A DNA stretch of 5,861 bases. It comes from Pseudomonadota bacterium. GTDB taxonomy: Bacteria; Pseudomonadota; Alphaproteobacteria; Acetobacterales; Acetobacteraceae. The notes under the pieces were generated by a model. That model did no database searches. It had not been told where the DNA came from and worked only from the letters and a program-made list of their open reading frames with translations. The DNA is taken from assembly GCA_021819535.1 (NCBI GenBank), contig JAKAQU010000201.1, forward strand, positions 1-5,861. Reading direction: 5' to 3'. The position numbers and the translations under genes are program-made. Shown here piece after piece: positions 1 to 5,851 of the stretch (positions are counted from its first letter, which is position 1; each line of letters opens with the position of its first letter).

Positions 1-9
1 TTCCGATCT
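1..9. other. Probable residual Illumina adapter at contig edge
   Basis: The window begins TTCCGATCT, which is exactly the last nine bases of the standard Illumina adapter end GCTCTTCCGATCT. It lies at the very edge of the sequence. In the reading frame of the crotonase gene these bases change what should be a conserved phenylalanine after GIDA: the gene reads GIDA-L-D-R, where ECHDC3-like relatives normally read GIDAF. Genomic sequence therefore probably starts at about base 10. A chance 9-mer match at a contig end is possible but unlikely. Confidence 0.75.
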
Positions 10-785
10 AAAGCGTCGATCCCTTCCTCGGCATCGCGCGCCAGCATGTTCCGGGTCATGGTTTCGGCGGCATAGGCATAGGCGGATTCGAGCGGCATAT
101 CCGCCTGGCGGTAGAACGCTTCCTTGCCGATGGCGACGGTGAGCGGGCTTTTCCCGGCGATTTTTGCGGCGAGATCCCCGACCGCCCGATCGAGCGCCGC
201 CTCGGCGACGATCTGATTGACAAGCCCGATCCGGAGCGCCTCGGCGGCGTCGATCATCTCGCCGGTGAGCAGCATCGCCATCGCCGCCTTGCGCGAGACC
301 GCGCGGGTCAGCGCCACCATCGGCGTCGAGCAGAAGAGGCCGATATTGACGCCGGGGGTGGCGAAGCGGGTGTTATCGGCGGCGATCGCGAGGTCGCAGG
401 TGGCGACGAGCTGGCAGCCGGCGGCGGTCGCGATGCCGTGGACGCGGGCGATCACTGGCTTCGGCAGATGGGTGATCGCGAGCATCAGGCGCGAGCATTG
501 GGTGAAGAGCGCCTCATAGGTTTCCCGGTCGGGATTGGCGCGCATTTCGCGAAGATCGTGACCGGCGCAGAAGGCCGGGCCGGCGCCGCCGATCACCACC
601 ACCTTGACGCTGTCGTCATGCGCGATCGCCGCCAATTCCGCCTCCAAGGCGGTCATCAGCGCGATGGAAAGGGCGTTGCGGGCCGCCGGGCGATTGAGGG
701 TGAGATGGGCGATGCCGGCCTCGTCGCGGCGGAGCAGCGGCGTCGTTTCGCTCGCACGGGCTTCGGGATGGACCAAGGTGCTCAT
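1..785 (-). CDS. Crotonase / enoyl-CoA hydratase family protein (3' end missing)
   Basis: This is a crotonase-fold protein, cytosolic, expected to act on an acyl-CoA thioester. 261 codons are visible before the window edge; the family is usually about 260-275 aa, so only the extreme C-terminus is missing. Family features are the N-terminal LTLNRPAARNAL (residues 28-39), the oxyanion-hole segment FCAGHDLREM (72-81), and the second oxyanion loop HGIATAAGCQL (116-126) followed by CDLAIAADNTRFATPGVNIGLF. The two glutamates that catalyse water addition in classical hydratases are replaced by Gln125 (AAGCQL) and Gly145 (TPGV). This pattern is also seen in ECHDC3-like members, so the exact reaction is uncertain. 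The start ATG overlaps the stop of the upstream 35-codon fusion ORF as ATGA and has no strong Shine-Dalgarno, which suggests translational coupling. The last codons (bases 1-9) are probably adapter. A second, truncated copy lies at 2216-2434. Confidence 0.9.
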   Translation of the reverse strand, partial: MSTLVHPEARASETTPLLRRDEAGIAHLTLNRPAARNALSIALMTALEAELAAIAHDDSVKVVVIGGAGPAFCAGHDLREMRANPDRETYEALFTQCSRLMLAITHLPKPVIARVHGIATAAGCQLVATCDLAIAADNTRFATPGVNIGLFCSTPMVALTRAVSRKAAMAMLLTGEMIDAAEALRIGLVNQIVAEAALDRAVGDLAAKIAGKSPLTVAIGKEAFYRQADMPLESAYAYAAETMTRNMLARDAEEGIDALDR

Positions 786-878
786 GGGTCAAATCCATAC
801 AAAAGAGCGGGGTTATCGACGAGGATACGCCGAATGGTGGCCTCCGTCTCGGCCCATTCGTAAAGGAGGTCGAGCAGC
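572..878. repeat. Direct repeat, left copy (crotonase 5' end plus amidohydrolase 3' end)
   Basis: This copy aligns in the same orientation with 2218-2527, at offset 1646 up to a 3-bp indel near 745 and offset 1649 after it. The first 75 bp (572-646 and 2218-2292) are perfectly identical; the rest is a mosaic of identical runs and scattered substitutions. Similarity stops abruptly on the left (571/2217) and at the fusion junction on the right (878/2527). The single indel is one codon, so both copies hold the same reading frames. Confidence 0.93.
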
Positions 879-889
879 CAGCGGCGCAT
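782..889 (-). pseudogene. MFS-start/amidohydrolase-end fusion remnant (35 codons)
   Basis: This short ORF was produced by an internal deletion in a paralogous operon. Its first codons, MRRWLLDL, correspond to the MFS start MRLWLFDL at 4552. From residue 5 onward it matches the last 31 residues of the amidohydrolase (260-290): LLDLLYEWAETE and then NPALLYGFDP, against LLDLLHEWAETE and NPAVLYGFDR. The two parts join within GAGGTCGA (866-873), which occurs in both parents at 2515-2522 and 4529-4536. The join is in frame. The MFS ribosome-binding site and ATG are kept, and the TGA still overlaps the crotonase ATG. It lacks the amidohydrolase metal ligands and the MFS membrane segments, so it cannot have either parental activity. 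At most it is a translated leader that delivers ribosomes to the crotonase. A longer reading frame extends upstream to 1048, but that part crosses the spacer and looks non-coding. Confidence 0.85.
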
Positions 890-954
890 CGGCGTTTTCT
901 CCCCGCCGCCAGTGGACCGGCCGGGGGCGGGCTTGTCAACCGCGGCAGTTGACC
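866..954. repeat. Diverged copy of the NRAMP-3'/spacer/MFS-5' region
   Basis: This stretch aligns with 4529-4615. It covers the first codons of the MFS gene, the NRAMP-MFS spacer and about the last six codons of the NRAMP gene. On the minus strand the NRAMP stop TGA is kept at 936-938, aligned with 4597-4599. The codons before it read V-N-C-R-G, against V-S-L-S-G in the intact gene. The spacers differ by a net 2 bp. Similarity fades beyond about 954, so only a trace of the NRAMP gene remains here. This shows that the left locus was once a copy of the same operon. Confidence 0.85.
899..904 (-). promoter_or_regulatory. Ribosome-binding site of the fusion ORF
   Basis: On the minus strand this reads GGGGAG, nine bases before the ATG at 889. 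It is the counterpart of the MFS ribosome-binding site at 4561-4566 and survived the deletion. This supports continued translation of the fusion leader and coupling into the crotonase gene. Confidence 0.6.
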
Positions 955-997
955 GCATCCTGGAGATGGAACTGGGGCGCCGGCATATCCCGCAGCT

Positions 998-1003
998 AAA
1001 GGG
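998..1003 (+). promoter_or_regulatory. Ribosome-binding site of the exported-protein gene
   Basis: AAAGGG lies five bases before the ATG at 1009 and eight before the adjacent in-frame ATG at 1012. Either could be the start; the second would drop only one methionine. No convincing -35/-10 promoter could be placed in the 50 bases upstream. Confidence 0.5.
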
Positions 1004-1008
1004 CATGC

Positions 1009-2091
1009 ATGATGATTGATATTTACAAATTGTATGCGGCATTGGCATTCATGATAGCGGCGACCATGTTTGCGGCGGCGCACGCGTATGCTGAGAACGG
1101 TCTCTACATCTGCGCGTTACACGAAGACCAGGCCGATTGGGATGACGAGTTCGCGGCAGGCTCTGTTGTGGTTCCGGCAGGAACGGTGTTCGCCTATGCC
1201 GGCCATGTCATGGCGGGCAATTTGCAGGATCCACGGGACTTGGCCCACTCCAAAAATATGGAGCCGGGTCAGCTTGGATGGAGCGGGATCTCAAAGCAGG
1301 AAGAGGCACGCCGAGATCGTCTGACTTTGCAGGATCTGGATGACGGACAGACAAGCGCCGTTGTCACGACAGGGGCCGTCACACTGACAAAGGCAAAACC
1401 GTGCGCGTTGGCGCCCGCTAAGGTAGTGCTATCCAAGGCATGGGGATGGAGGACGAACGCGCCGATCAAAGGCGATAGCACACTCTATTATCAAGCTTAT
1501 GGGGTTATCCGCCGTGGGGATCTCGATACGTTTAGAAATGATAGAACGCCTGTCGATCGGCTTGGAGGGCTAGGAGAACTAAACGCTTCCATCCACGGCA
1601 TGCTGACAAGAGTCATGGACCTGGACAGGGTACAATCAACGATGCCGCCCGATGAAATGCCGGTTGACGGCCCCGGCAATACGGATTGCTGGAGCGCCGA
1701 TTGGATCGAGAAACTGCCGCCGGATGATGTGCTGCGTCGCAATGCGGAGAGGCCGGACATCACATGCAGGGCCATTACTGAGAAATTGCTACTGAGTTTG
1801 CGTTACGCGACGAAGGCTGATGTCATTAAGGCGATGAACGTCAACGGCCGAGAGATCGAAGATGGCGAGCGTCATATCCTTCACTTCCTTAGCAACTACT
1901 CAAAAGGCCAGCGCACAGGAAGCGGCGATGTGAACTTCATCTTCGATGCAGACGGCCGGGTGTCCGTCATCACCGCCTCGGTCGATCGGGCAAACCTGGA
2001 AGGCGATACAATAGAGTTTATCTGGAACGCACACCATGTCGGCTGCTCCGATTTCCCCGGTACAAGCATGCAGCGTTGCAAGCAACAATAA
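1009..2091 (+). CDS. Exported protein of unknown function, 360 aa
   Basis: I do not recognise this protein. It begins with a typical Sec signal peptide: a short polar start with Lys7, a hydrophobic core (about residues 8-24), and an AYA cleavage motif ending at residue 28. The mature part (about 332 aa) should be periplasmic or secreted. It has six cysteines (35, 132, 227, 253, 346, 357), an even number that allows disulfides. No lipobox or further membrane segment is visible. The C-terminal part (about 258-325) runs from a helix, LLLSLRYATKADVIKAM, to a strand-like NFIFDADGRVSVITASV. This order is reminiscent of BamE/SmpA-like small periplasmic domains, but that is only a resemblance. The gene is on the opposite strand to all others, has clearly lower GC and more A/T-ending codons, and sits between two copies of an unrelated catabolic operon. 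It therefore looks like an acquired cargo gene. It is full length with no internal stop. The 126 bases after it (2092-2217) contain no gene or clear terminator that I can see. Confidence 0.85.
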   Translation: MMIDIYKLYAALAFMIAATMFAAAHAYAENGLYICALHEDQADWDDEFAAGSVVVPAGTVFAYAGHVMAGNLQDPRDLAHSKNMEPGQLGWSGISKQEEARRDRLTLQDLDDGQTSAVVTTGAVTLTKAKPCALAPAKVVLSKAWGWRTNAPIKGDSTLYYQAYGVIRRGDLDTFRNDRTPVDRLGGLGELNASIHGMLTRVMDLDRVQSTMPPDEMPVDGPGNTDCWSADWIEKLPPDDVLRRNAERPDITCRAITEKLLLSLRYATKADVIKAMNVNGREIEDGERHILHFLSNYSKGQRTGSGDVNFIFDADGRVSVITASVDRANLEGDTIEFIWNAHHVGCSDFPGTSMQRCKQQ

Positions 2092-2215
2092 TGCAGATTT
2101 TACCGACGATCACCGGCCAACGCTCAGCATGACCCACCAACGCAGACCAAGTACCGTAACAGTGGATTAGGTGGCGGCGGACTGATCTGAGATTCCTGAA
2201 ACATGAACGTTTGGT

Positions 2216-2434
2216 CTAGGCCGGGCCGGCGCCGCCGATCACCACCACCTTGACGCTGTCGTCATGCGCGATCGCCGCCAATTCCGCCTCCAGCGCGGTC
2301 ATCAGCGCGAGCGAAAGCGCATTGCGCGCCGCCGGGCGGTTGAGGGTGAGATGGGCGATGCCGGCCTCGTCGCGGCGGAGCAGCGGCGCGGCCTCGGCGG
2401 CGGCGGGCGCTTCGGGATGGATCAGGGCGCTCAT
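2216..2434 (-). pseudogene. Crotonase family gene, truncated after 72 codons
   Basis: This is a second copy of the crotonase gene at 785-1. It starts at an ATG that overlaps the amidohydrolase stop (ATGA). The protein matches the left copy almost perfectly from PLLRRDEAGIAHLTLNRP to VVVIGGAGPA, with one extra residue near the N-terminus. It then hits TAG (2216-2218) exactly where the similarity ends. The break falls immediately before the oxyanion-hole motif FCAGHDL. The fragment therefore lacks the CoA-binding and active-site parts and cannot be a working enzyme. The operon on the right thus has no complete crotonase unless the left copy serves in trans. Confidence 0.9.
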
Positions 2435-2527
2435 CGATCGAATCCATACAAAACGGCGGGGTTGGTGACGAGGATTTGCCGGAACCGAGCCTCCGTCTCG
2501 GCCCATTCGTGAAGGAGGTCGAGCAGC
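2218..2527. repeat. Direct repeat, right copy (crotonase 5' end plus amidohydrolase 3' end)
   Basis: This is the partner of 572-878. The left edge coincides with the point where the crotonase frame ends; the right edge is where the left copy switches to MFS-like sequence. The distance between copies is 1,646-1,649 bp. In-register recombination between them would delete the unknown exported-protein gene and the fusion remnant, and would join the complete amidohydrolase to the long crotonase gene in the correct frame. Confidence 0.93.
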
Positions 2528-3303
2528 GTGCCGTCATCGGGCATGGCGCGGCCTTCGAGATGGGGGTGCGGCCAATCCGTGCCCCAGAGGCAGCGTTCCG
2601 GCGCGTGCGCGATCAAGGCGCGGGCAGGGGCCAGAAGATCGGCATAGGGCGGGCCCGCGGAACTCCGGTAGCCGCAGAGCTTGACCCAGGCGCGCCCGCC
2701 ATCGAGCAGCCGGAGAAGGGCCTGGAAGGCGGGATCGGCCATCCCCGCCGCCGCCCGAATGCCGCCCATGTGATCGAGCACCACCGGCACCGGGAGCGAG
2801 GCGAGCCGGGGCGCAAGCGCGATCAGCGCGGCGCCATCGACATAGAGCTGCAGATGCCAGCCGAGCGGCGCGATGCGGGCCGAGAGCGTCTCGATCTGAT
2901 CGAGCGGCGTGCCATTGCCGCTCACCGCGTTGAAGCGCGCGCCGACCACACCGCCGGCCGCGAGTGCCGCGAGTTCGCGATCCGAAATCCTCGCATCGAT
3001 GACGGCGATGGCGCGCGCGTGCTCGCGGCCGAAGGCGGCGACGGCATCGAGCGCGCAGGCGTTATCGCTGCCGAAAATGCTCGCCTGCACGACGACCTGG
3101 CGCGCAAGCCCGAGCACGGATGCCATCGCGCGATAGGCATCGATGCTCGCCTCCGGTGCGTCGTAGCTGCGCCCGGGGCTGAGCGGAAAACGCCGATAGG
3201 GGCCGAAGATGTGGAAATGGCAGTCGGTCGCGCCGGCCGGCGCCTTGGCGCGCGGGGCCGATGCTGCGCGTGGCGGCGGGCAGAACGGGCGCTCAATCGG
3301 CAT
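2431..3303 (-). CDS. Amidohydrolase, 2-pyrone-4,6-dicarboxylate hydrolase (LigI)-like lactonase
   Basis: This is a cytosolic TIM-barrel hydrolase of the amidohydrolase superfamily (Amidohydro_2, the COG3618 type). It is expected to open a lactone or related cyclic ester. At 290 aa it is full length. Key motifs lie where LigI has its ligands: TDCHFHIFGP with His29 and His31, VLDHMGG with His178, and LWGTDWPHP with Asp243. LigI has His31, His33, His180 and Asp248 at the equivalent places. The chain ends with the usual NPAVLYGFDR. The ATG lies within the end of the MFS gene (11-bp overlap), and the TGA overlaps the following crotonase start. The four genes thus form one tightly coupled unit. The neighbouring carrier and crotonase suggest catabolism of an aromatic ring-cleavage or sugar-acid lactone. 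The true substrate is unknown; galactarolactone isomerase-like activity in the same family is an alternative. Confidence 0.88.
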   Translation of the reverse strand: MPIERPFCPPPRAASAPRAKAPAGATDCHFHIFGPYRRFPLSPGRSYDAPEASIDAYRAMASVLGLARQVVVQASIFGSDNACALDAVAAFGREHARAIAVIDARISDRELAALAAGGVVGARFNAVSGNGTPLDQIETLSARIAPLGWHLQLYVDGAALIALAPRLASLPVPVVLDHMGGIRAAAGMADPAFQALLRLLDGGRAWVKLCGYRSSAGPPYADLLAPARALIAHAPERCLWGTDWPHPHLEGRAMPDDGTLLDLLHEWAETEARFRQILVTNPAVLYGFDR

Positions 3304-4552
3304 CGGCGGGCTCTACTATTGCGGGGTCGGCGTCAAGCGCGCGGCCGGCGGTTTCGGGAAGCATGGCGAGGGCCGCCAGCATCAGCGCGCAGGCGGCGAA
3401 GCCGAATACCGCGATCGCCATGCCAAGCCCGAGCCGGTCGGCGAGAAAGCCGATCAGCGCCGGAAACAGCGCGCCCGCCGCGCGTCCGGCACTGTAACAG
3501 AATCCCTGGCCGACGCCGCGCACCGCGGTCGGATACATCTCGGTCATGAACGGCCCCATGGCCGAAAACATCATGTAAAGCACGATGCCGAGCGGCAGGC
3601 CGAGCAGCAGGATCATGTGGTCGTCGAGCGGCAGGAAGAGATAAAGCGGGATCATTACCGCCGAGCCGAGGGCGGAGAGGGCGAAGGTCGCCTTGCGCCC
3701 GAGCGCATCCGCGCAATAGGCGCCGAGCAGGAAGCCGAGAAAGGCGCCGAGGATGTGAAGCAGCAAATAGCCGCCGGTATTGACGGCGGAAAGTCCGCGC
3801 ACGGTCTTGAGATAGGTCGGAAGCCAGGTCGAGACCGAGTAATTGCTCGCCTGCGCGCCCATCACCATGAGCGAGATTTTCAGCGTCCGCGCGAGATAGG
3901 GCGGGCGGAGGACGGCAATGAATTGCGCCGCGGTATCACGCCGAGGCGCTTGCGCCCGGAACAGATCGGGCTCTGGCACGTAGCGGCGGAGCCAGAACAC
4001 CAGCCCGGCCGGGGCGAGACCGATCCAGAACAGAACCCGCCAGGCGAACGTCTCGGGCAGCAGCGCAAAAGCGAGGGTGTAAAGCGCCGCCGCCGCCGCC
4101 CAGCCGACCGCCCAGCCGCTTTGCACGAAGCCGACGGCGCGGCCGCGATAGCGATCGCGGATGACCTCTCCCATCAGCACCGCGCCCGCCGCCCATTCGC
4201 CGCCGAAGCCAACCCCCTGAAGCGCGCGGCAGACGAAGAGCGAGTCGAAATTCCAGGAAAATCCGCTCAGGAAGGTGAAGGCGGCATACCAGAGAATGGT
4301 GATCTGCAAAACGCGCACGCGGCCGAGGCGATCGGCCAGCGCGCCCGCGACCCAGCCGCCGAGCGCCGAGGCGAGGAGGGCGATGGTGCCGAGCATGCCG
4401 GCCGCGCCCTTGCTGATCCCCCAGGTGGCGAGGAGGGTCGGGATGATGAAGCTGTAGGCCTGCACATCGAGCGCATCGAGCGCCCAGCCGCCGAAGCAGC
4501 CGGTCATGGTGCGGCGTTCGCGTGTCGTGAGGTCGAATAGCCAAAGGCGCAT
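3293..4552 (-). CDS. MFS organic-acid transporter (aromatic acid/sialate:H+ symporter type)
   Basis: This is a 419-aa inner-membrane carrier with about 12 hydrophobic segments in two halves, separated by a charged loop near residues 190-220. MFS signatures are motif A, GALADRLGRVR (70-80), after TM2; RALQGVGFGGEW (109-120) in TM4; the second-half repeat GAYCADALGRKA (277-288); EMYPTAVRGVGQG (338-350) before TM11; and PET (399-401) after TM12. An acidic TM1 stretch, GWALDALDVQAYSF (22-35), is typical of the PcaK/NanT/sugar-porter branches that import acids with protons. The start at 4552 is preferred over far-upstream starts because it has GGGGAG eight bases upstream, and the upstream extension would run into the NRAMP gene in the wrong frame. 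It follows the NRAMP gene by 44 bp and overlaps the amidohydrolase by 11 bp. It probably imports the compound hydrolysed by that enzyme. Confidence 0.88.
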   Translation of the reverse strand: MRLWLFDLTTRERRTMTGCFGGWALDALDVQAYSFIIPTLLATWGISKGAAGMLGTIALLASALGGWVAGALADRLGRVRVLQITILWYAAFTFLSGFSWNFDSLFVCRALQGVGFGGEWAAGAVLMGEVIRDRYRGRAVGFVQSGWAVGWAAAAALYTLAFALLPETFAWRVLFWIGLAPAGLVFWLRRYVPEPDLFRAQAPRRDTAAQFIAVLRPPYLARTLKISLMVMGAQASNYSVSTWLPTYLKTVRGLSAVNTGGYLLLHILGAFLGFLLGAYCADALGRKATFALSALGSAVMIPLYLFLPLDDHMILLLGLPLGIVLYMMFSAMGPFMTEMYPTAVRGVGQGFCYSAGRAAGALFPALIGFLADRLGLGMAIAVFGFAACALMLAALAMLPETAGRALDADPAIVEPADAD

Positions 4553-4560
4553 CGACGTTT

Positions 4561-4566
4561 CTCCCC
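4561..4566 (-). promoter_or_regulatory. Ribosome-binding site of the MFS gene
   Basis: On the minus strand this reads GGGGAG, eight bases before the ATG at 4552. It decides the MFS start in favour of MRLWLFDL over the long upstream extension of the frame. The equivalent site is conserved at 899-904 in the left copy. Confidence 0.65.
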
Positions 4567-4596
4567 ACGCCAGTGGAACGGCCGGGCGCGGGCTTG

Positions 4597-5838
4597 TCAA
4601 CCGCTCAAGCTGACCAGCCCGCCATAGACGCCGAGGGCCGTGGTCAGCGCGGTCACCACCACCACCAGCCAGAAATAGCCGCCGCGCAAGCGATGGCCGG
4701 CCGGCAGCGCCTTGACCGCGAGCGCCACCAGAAATCCGAGCACCAGCGGCAACAGCAGCGCGTTCATGACCTCGACCGCGATATCGAGGGTGACGAGATC
4801 GGGCACCAGCACCACGATTGCCGCGCCGGCGGCGATGATCGCGGTATAAATTCCATAGAACCACGGCGCCTCGCCGGGATGATGGGCGAGGGAGTGGCGG
4901 AACCCGGTCACCTCGCCCCAGCCCCAGGCGCCGGCGAGCGAGGCGACGATGGCGGCGACCATGCCGGCGCCGAGAATGCCGACGGAATAGACGGCGCGCC
5001 CCCAGGTCTCGCCGAGATAGGGGGTGATGGCGCCGGAAAGCTCCTGCACCGTATCGAGCTTGGCGTTCGGGTTGAGCCGGCCCAGCGTCGCCGCGGCGGC
5101 GATCAGGACCGCGGCCATGATGAGCTGCGTCACCACCGCGCCGATCGCGGTGTCCCAGCGCGCGGCGCGGTATTCGTCGGGGCGGAGGCCCTTATCGGCA
5201 ACCGCCGATTGCTGATAGAACACCATCCACGGCATGACCACGGCGCCGATATTGGCCGCCGCCAGGGTCATGTAATGGTGATCGCGGAACGGAATGTCCG
5301 CCATCCCCGCGAGCAGCGCAGCCCCGGCGGGATGGCTCGCCCAGGCGATGCCGAAAAACGCGAGTTCGAACGCGCCCATCGCGAGGGCGATACGCTCGAC
5401 CCGGGCATAGGATCCGGTCCAGACGACGACGAGCAGAACCAAAGCCGCCAAGGCAACGCCCGCTGCCCTCGGCACGCCGTAGAGATCGCTGACCCCGGCG
5501 ACGCCGGAAAATTCGGTGAGGAGAGCGCCAGTGGTCGCGATGCTGAGGCCGGCGACGGAGACATAGGCCCAGGGTTTGCCAAAGGTTTCGCGGATCAGCT
5601 CGCCATGGCCCTTGCCAGTGAAAATGCCGAGCCGGACCGTCAGTTCCTGGACGATGTAGAGGATCGGAATGAGCACGAATTGCAGCGTGAGCAGCCGATA
5701 CCCCCACTGCGCGCCGCTTTGCGCCGCGGTGATGACACTGCCGACATCGGTATCGGCGAGCATGACGACGAGGCCCGGCCCGGCAACAGCGAGGAACTGC
5801 GCGATGGTCGAGCGGGACGAGGCGGAGATTTGCGACAC
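4597..5838 (-). CDS. NRAMP-family divalent metal transporter with divergent metal-site motifs
   Basis: This is a 413-aa inner-membrane protein with about 11 hydrophobic segments, matching the NRAMP fold and length. Family features are AGPGLVVMLADTDVGSV in TM1 (19-35), AAQSGAQWGYRLL, YIVQELTVRLGIFTGKGHGELIR after TM2, and MPWMVFYQQSA in TM6 (202-212). The canonical metal-binding signatures are altered. The TM1 DPGN reads D-V-G-S (31-34) and the TM6 MPHN reads M-P-W-M (202-205). The aspartate (Asp31), the alanine (Ala199) and the metal-binding methionine (Met202) are kept, while the asparagine and histidine are lost. This places it in a divergent branch whose ion is uncertain; Mn2+ or Fe2+ import should not be assumed. 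The start is a GTG at 5838 with GAGGAAG six bases upstream. It is the first visible gene of the operon; its promoter lies beyond the window. Its 3' tail is echoed in the left copy at 936-954. Confidence 0.88.
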   Translation of the reverse strand: MSQISASSRSTIAQFLAVAGPGLVVMLADTDVGSVITAAQSGAQWGYRLLTLQFVLIPILYIVQELTVRLGIFTGKGHGELIRETFGKPWAYVSVAGLSIATTGALLTEFSGVAGVSDLYGVPRAAGVALAALVLLVVVWTGSYARVERIALAMGAFELAFFGIAWASHPAGAALLAGMADIPFRDHHYMTLAAANIGAVVMPWMVFYQQSAVADKGLRPDEYRAARWDTAIGAVVTQLIMAAVLIAAAATLGRLNPNAKLDTVQELSGAITPYLGETWGRAVYSVGILGAGMVAAIVASLAGAWGWGEVTGFRHSLAHHPGEAPWFYGIYTAIIAAGAAIVVLVPDLVTLDIAVEVMNALLLPLVLGFLVALAVKALPAGHRLRGGYFWLVVVVTALTTALGVYGGLVSLSG

Positions 5839-5844
5839 GGTGTT

Positions 5845-5851
5845 CTTCCTC
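5845..5851 (-). promoter_or_regulatory. Ribosome-binding site of the NRAMP gene
   Basis: On the minus strand this reads GAGGAAG, six bases before the GTG at 5838. It supports the GTG as the real start, because no ATG in the same frame is visible between here and the window end. Confidence 0.6.

Noticed and set aside
949..989. Possible promoter for the exported-protein gene (TTGACC at 949-954, CATATC at 984-989)
   Set aside because: The spacing of 29 bases is too long for a sigma-70 promoter, and no better -10 element occurs at the right distance.
890..1048. Upstream extension of the 35-codon fusion ORF to 1048
   Set aside because: The added part covers the NRAMP-MFS spacer remnant and overlaps the start of the opposite-strand gene. 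The counterpart spacer in the intact operon is non-coding, and the ribosome-binding site supports the start at 889.
2092..2217. Insertion-sequence end, attachment site or terminator downstream of the exported-protein gene
   Set aside because: No inverted repeat matching the other end of the block (about 955-1008), no short target duplication and no stable GC hairpin with a T-run were found. The small AAAC/GTTT pairing near 2199-2212 is too weak.
4553..4864. N-terminal extension of the MFS frame up to 4864
   Set aside because: It runs through the NRAMP coding region in another frame, gives an Arg-rich non-membrane sequence, and a good ribosome-binding site precedes the start at 4552.
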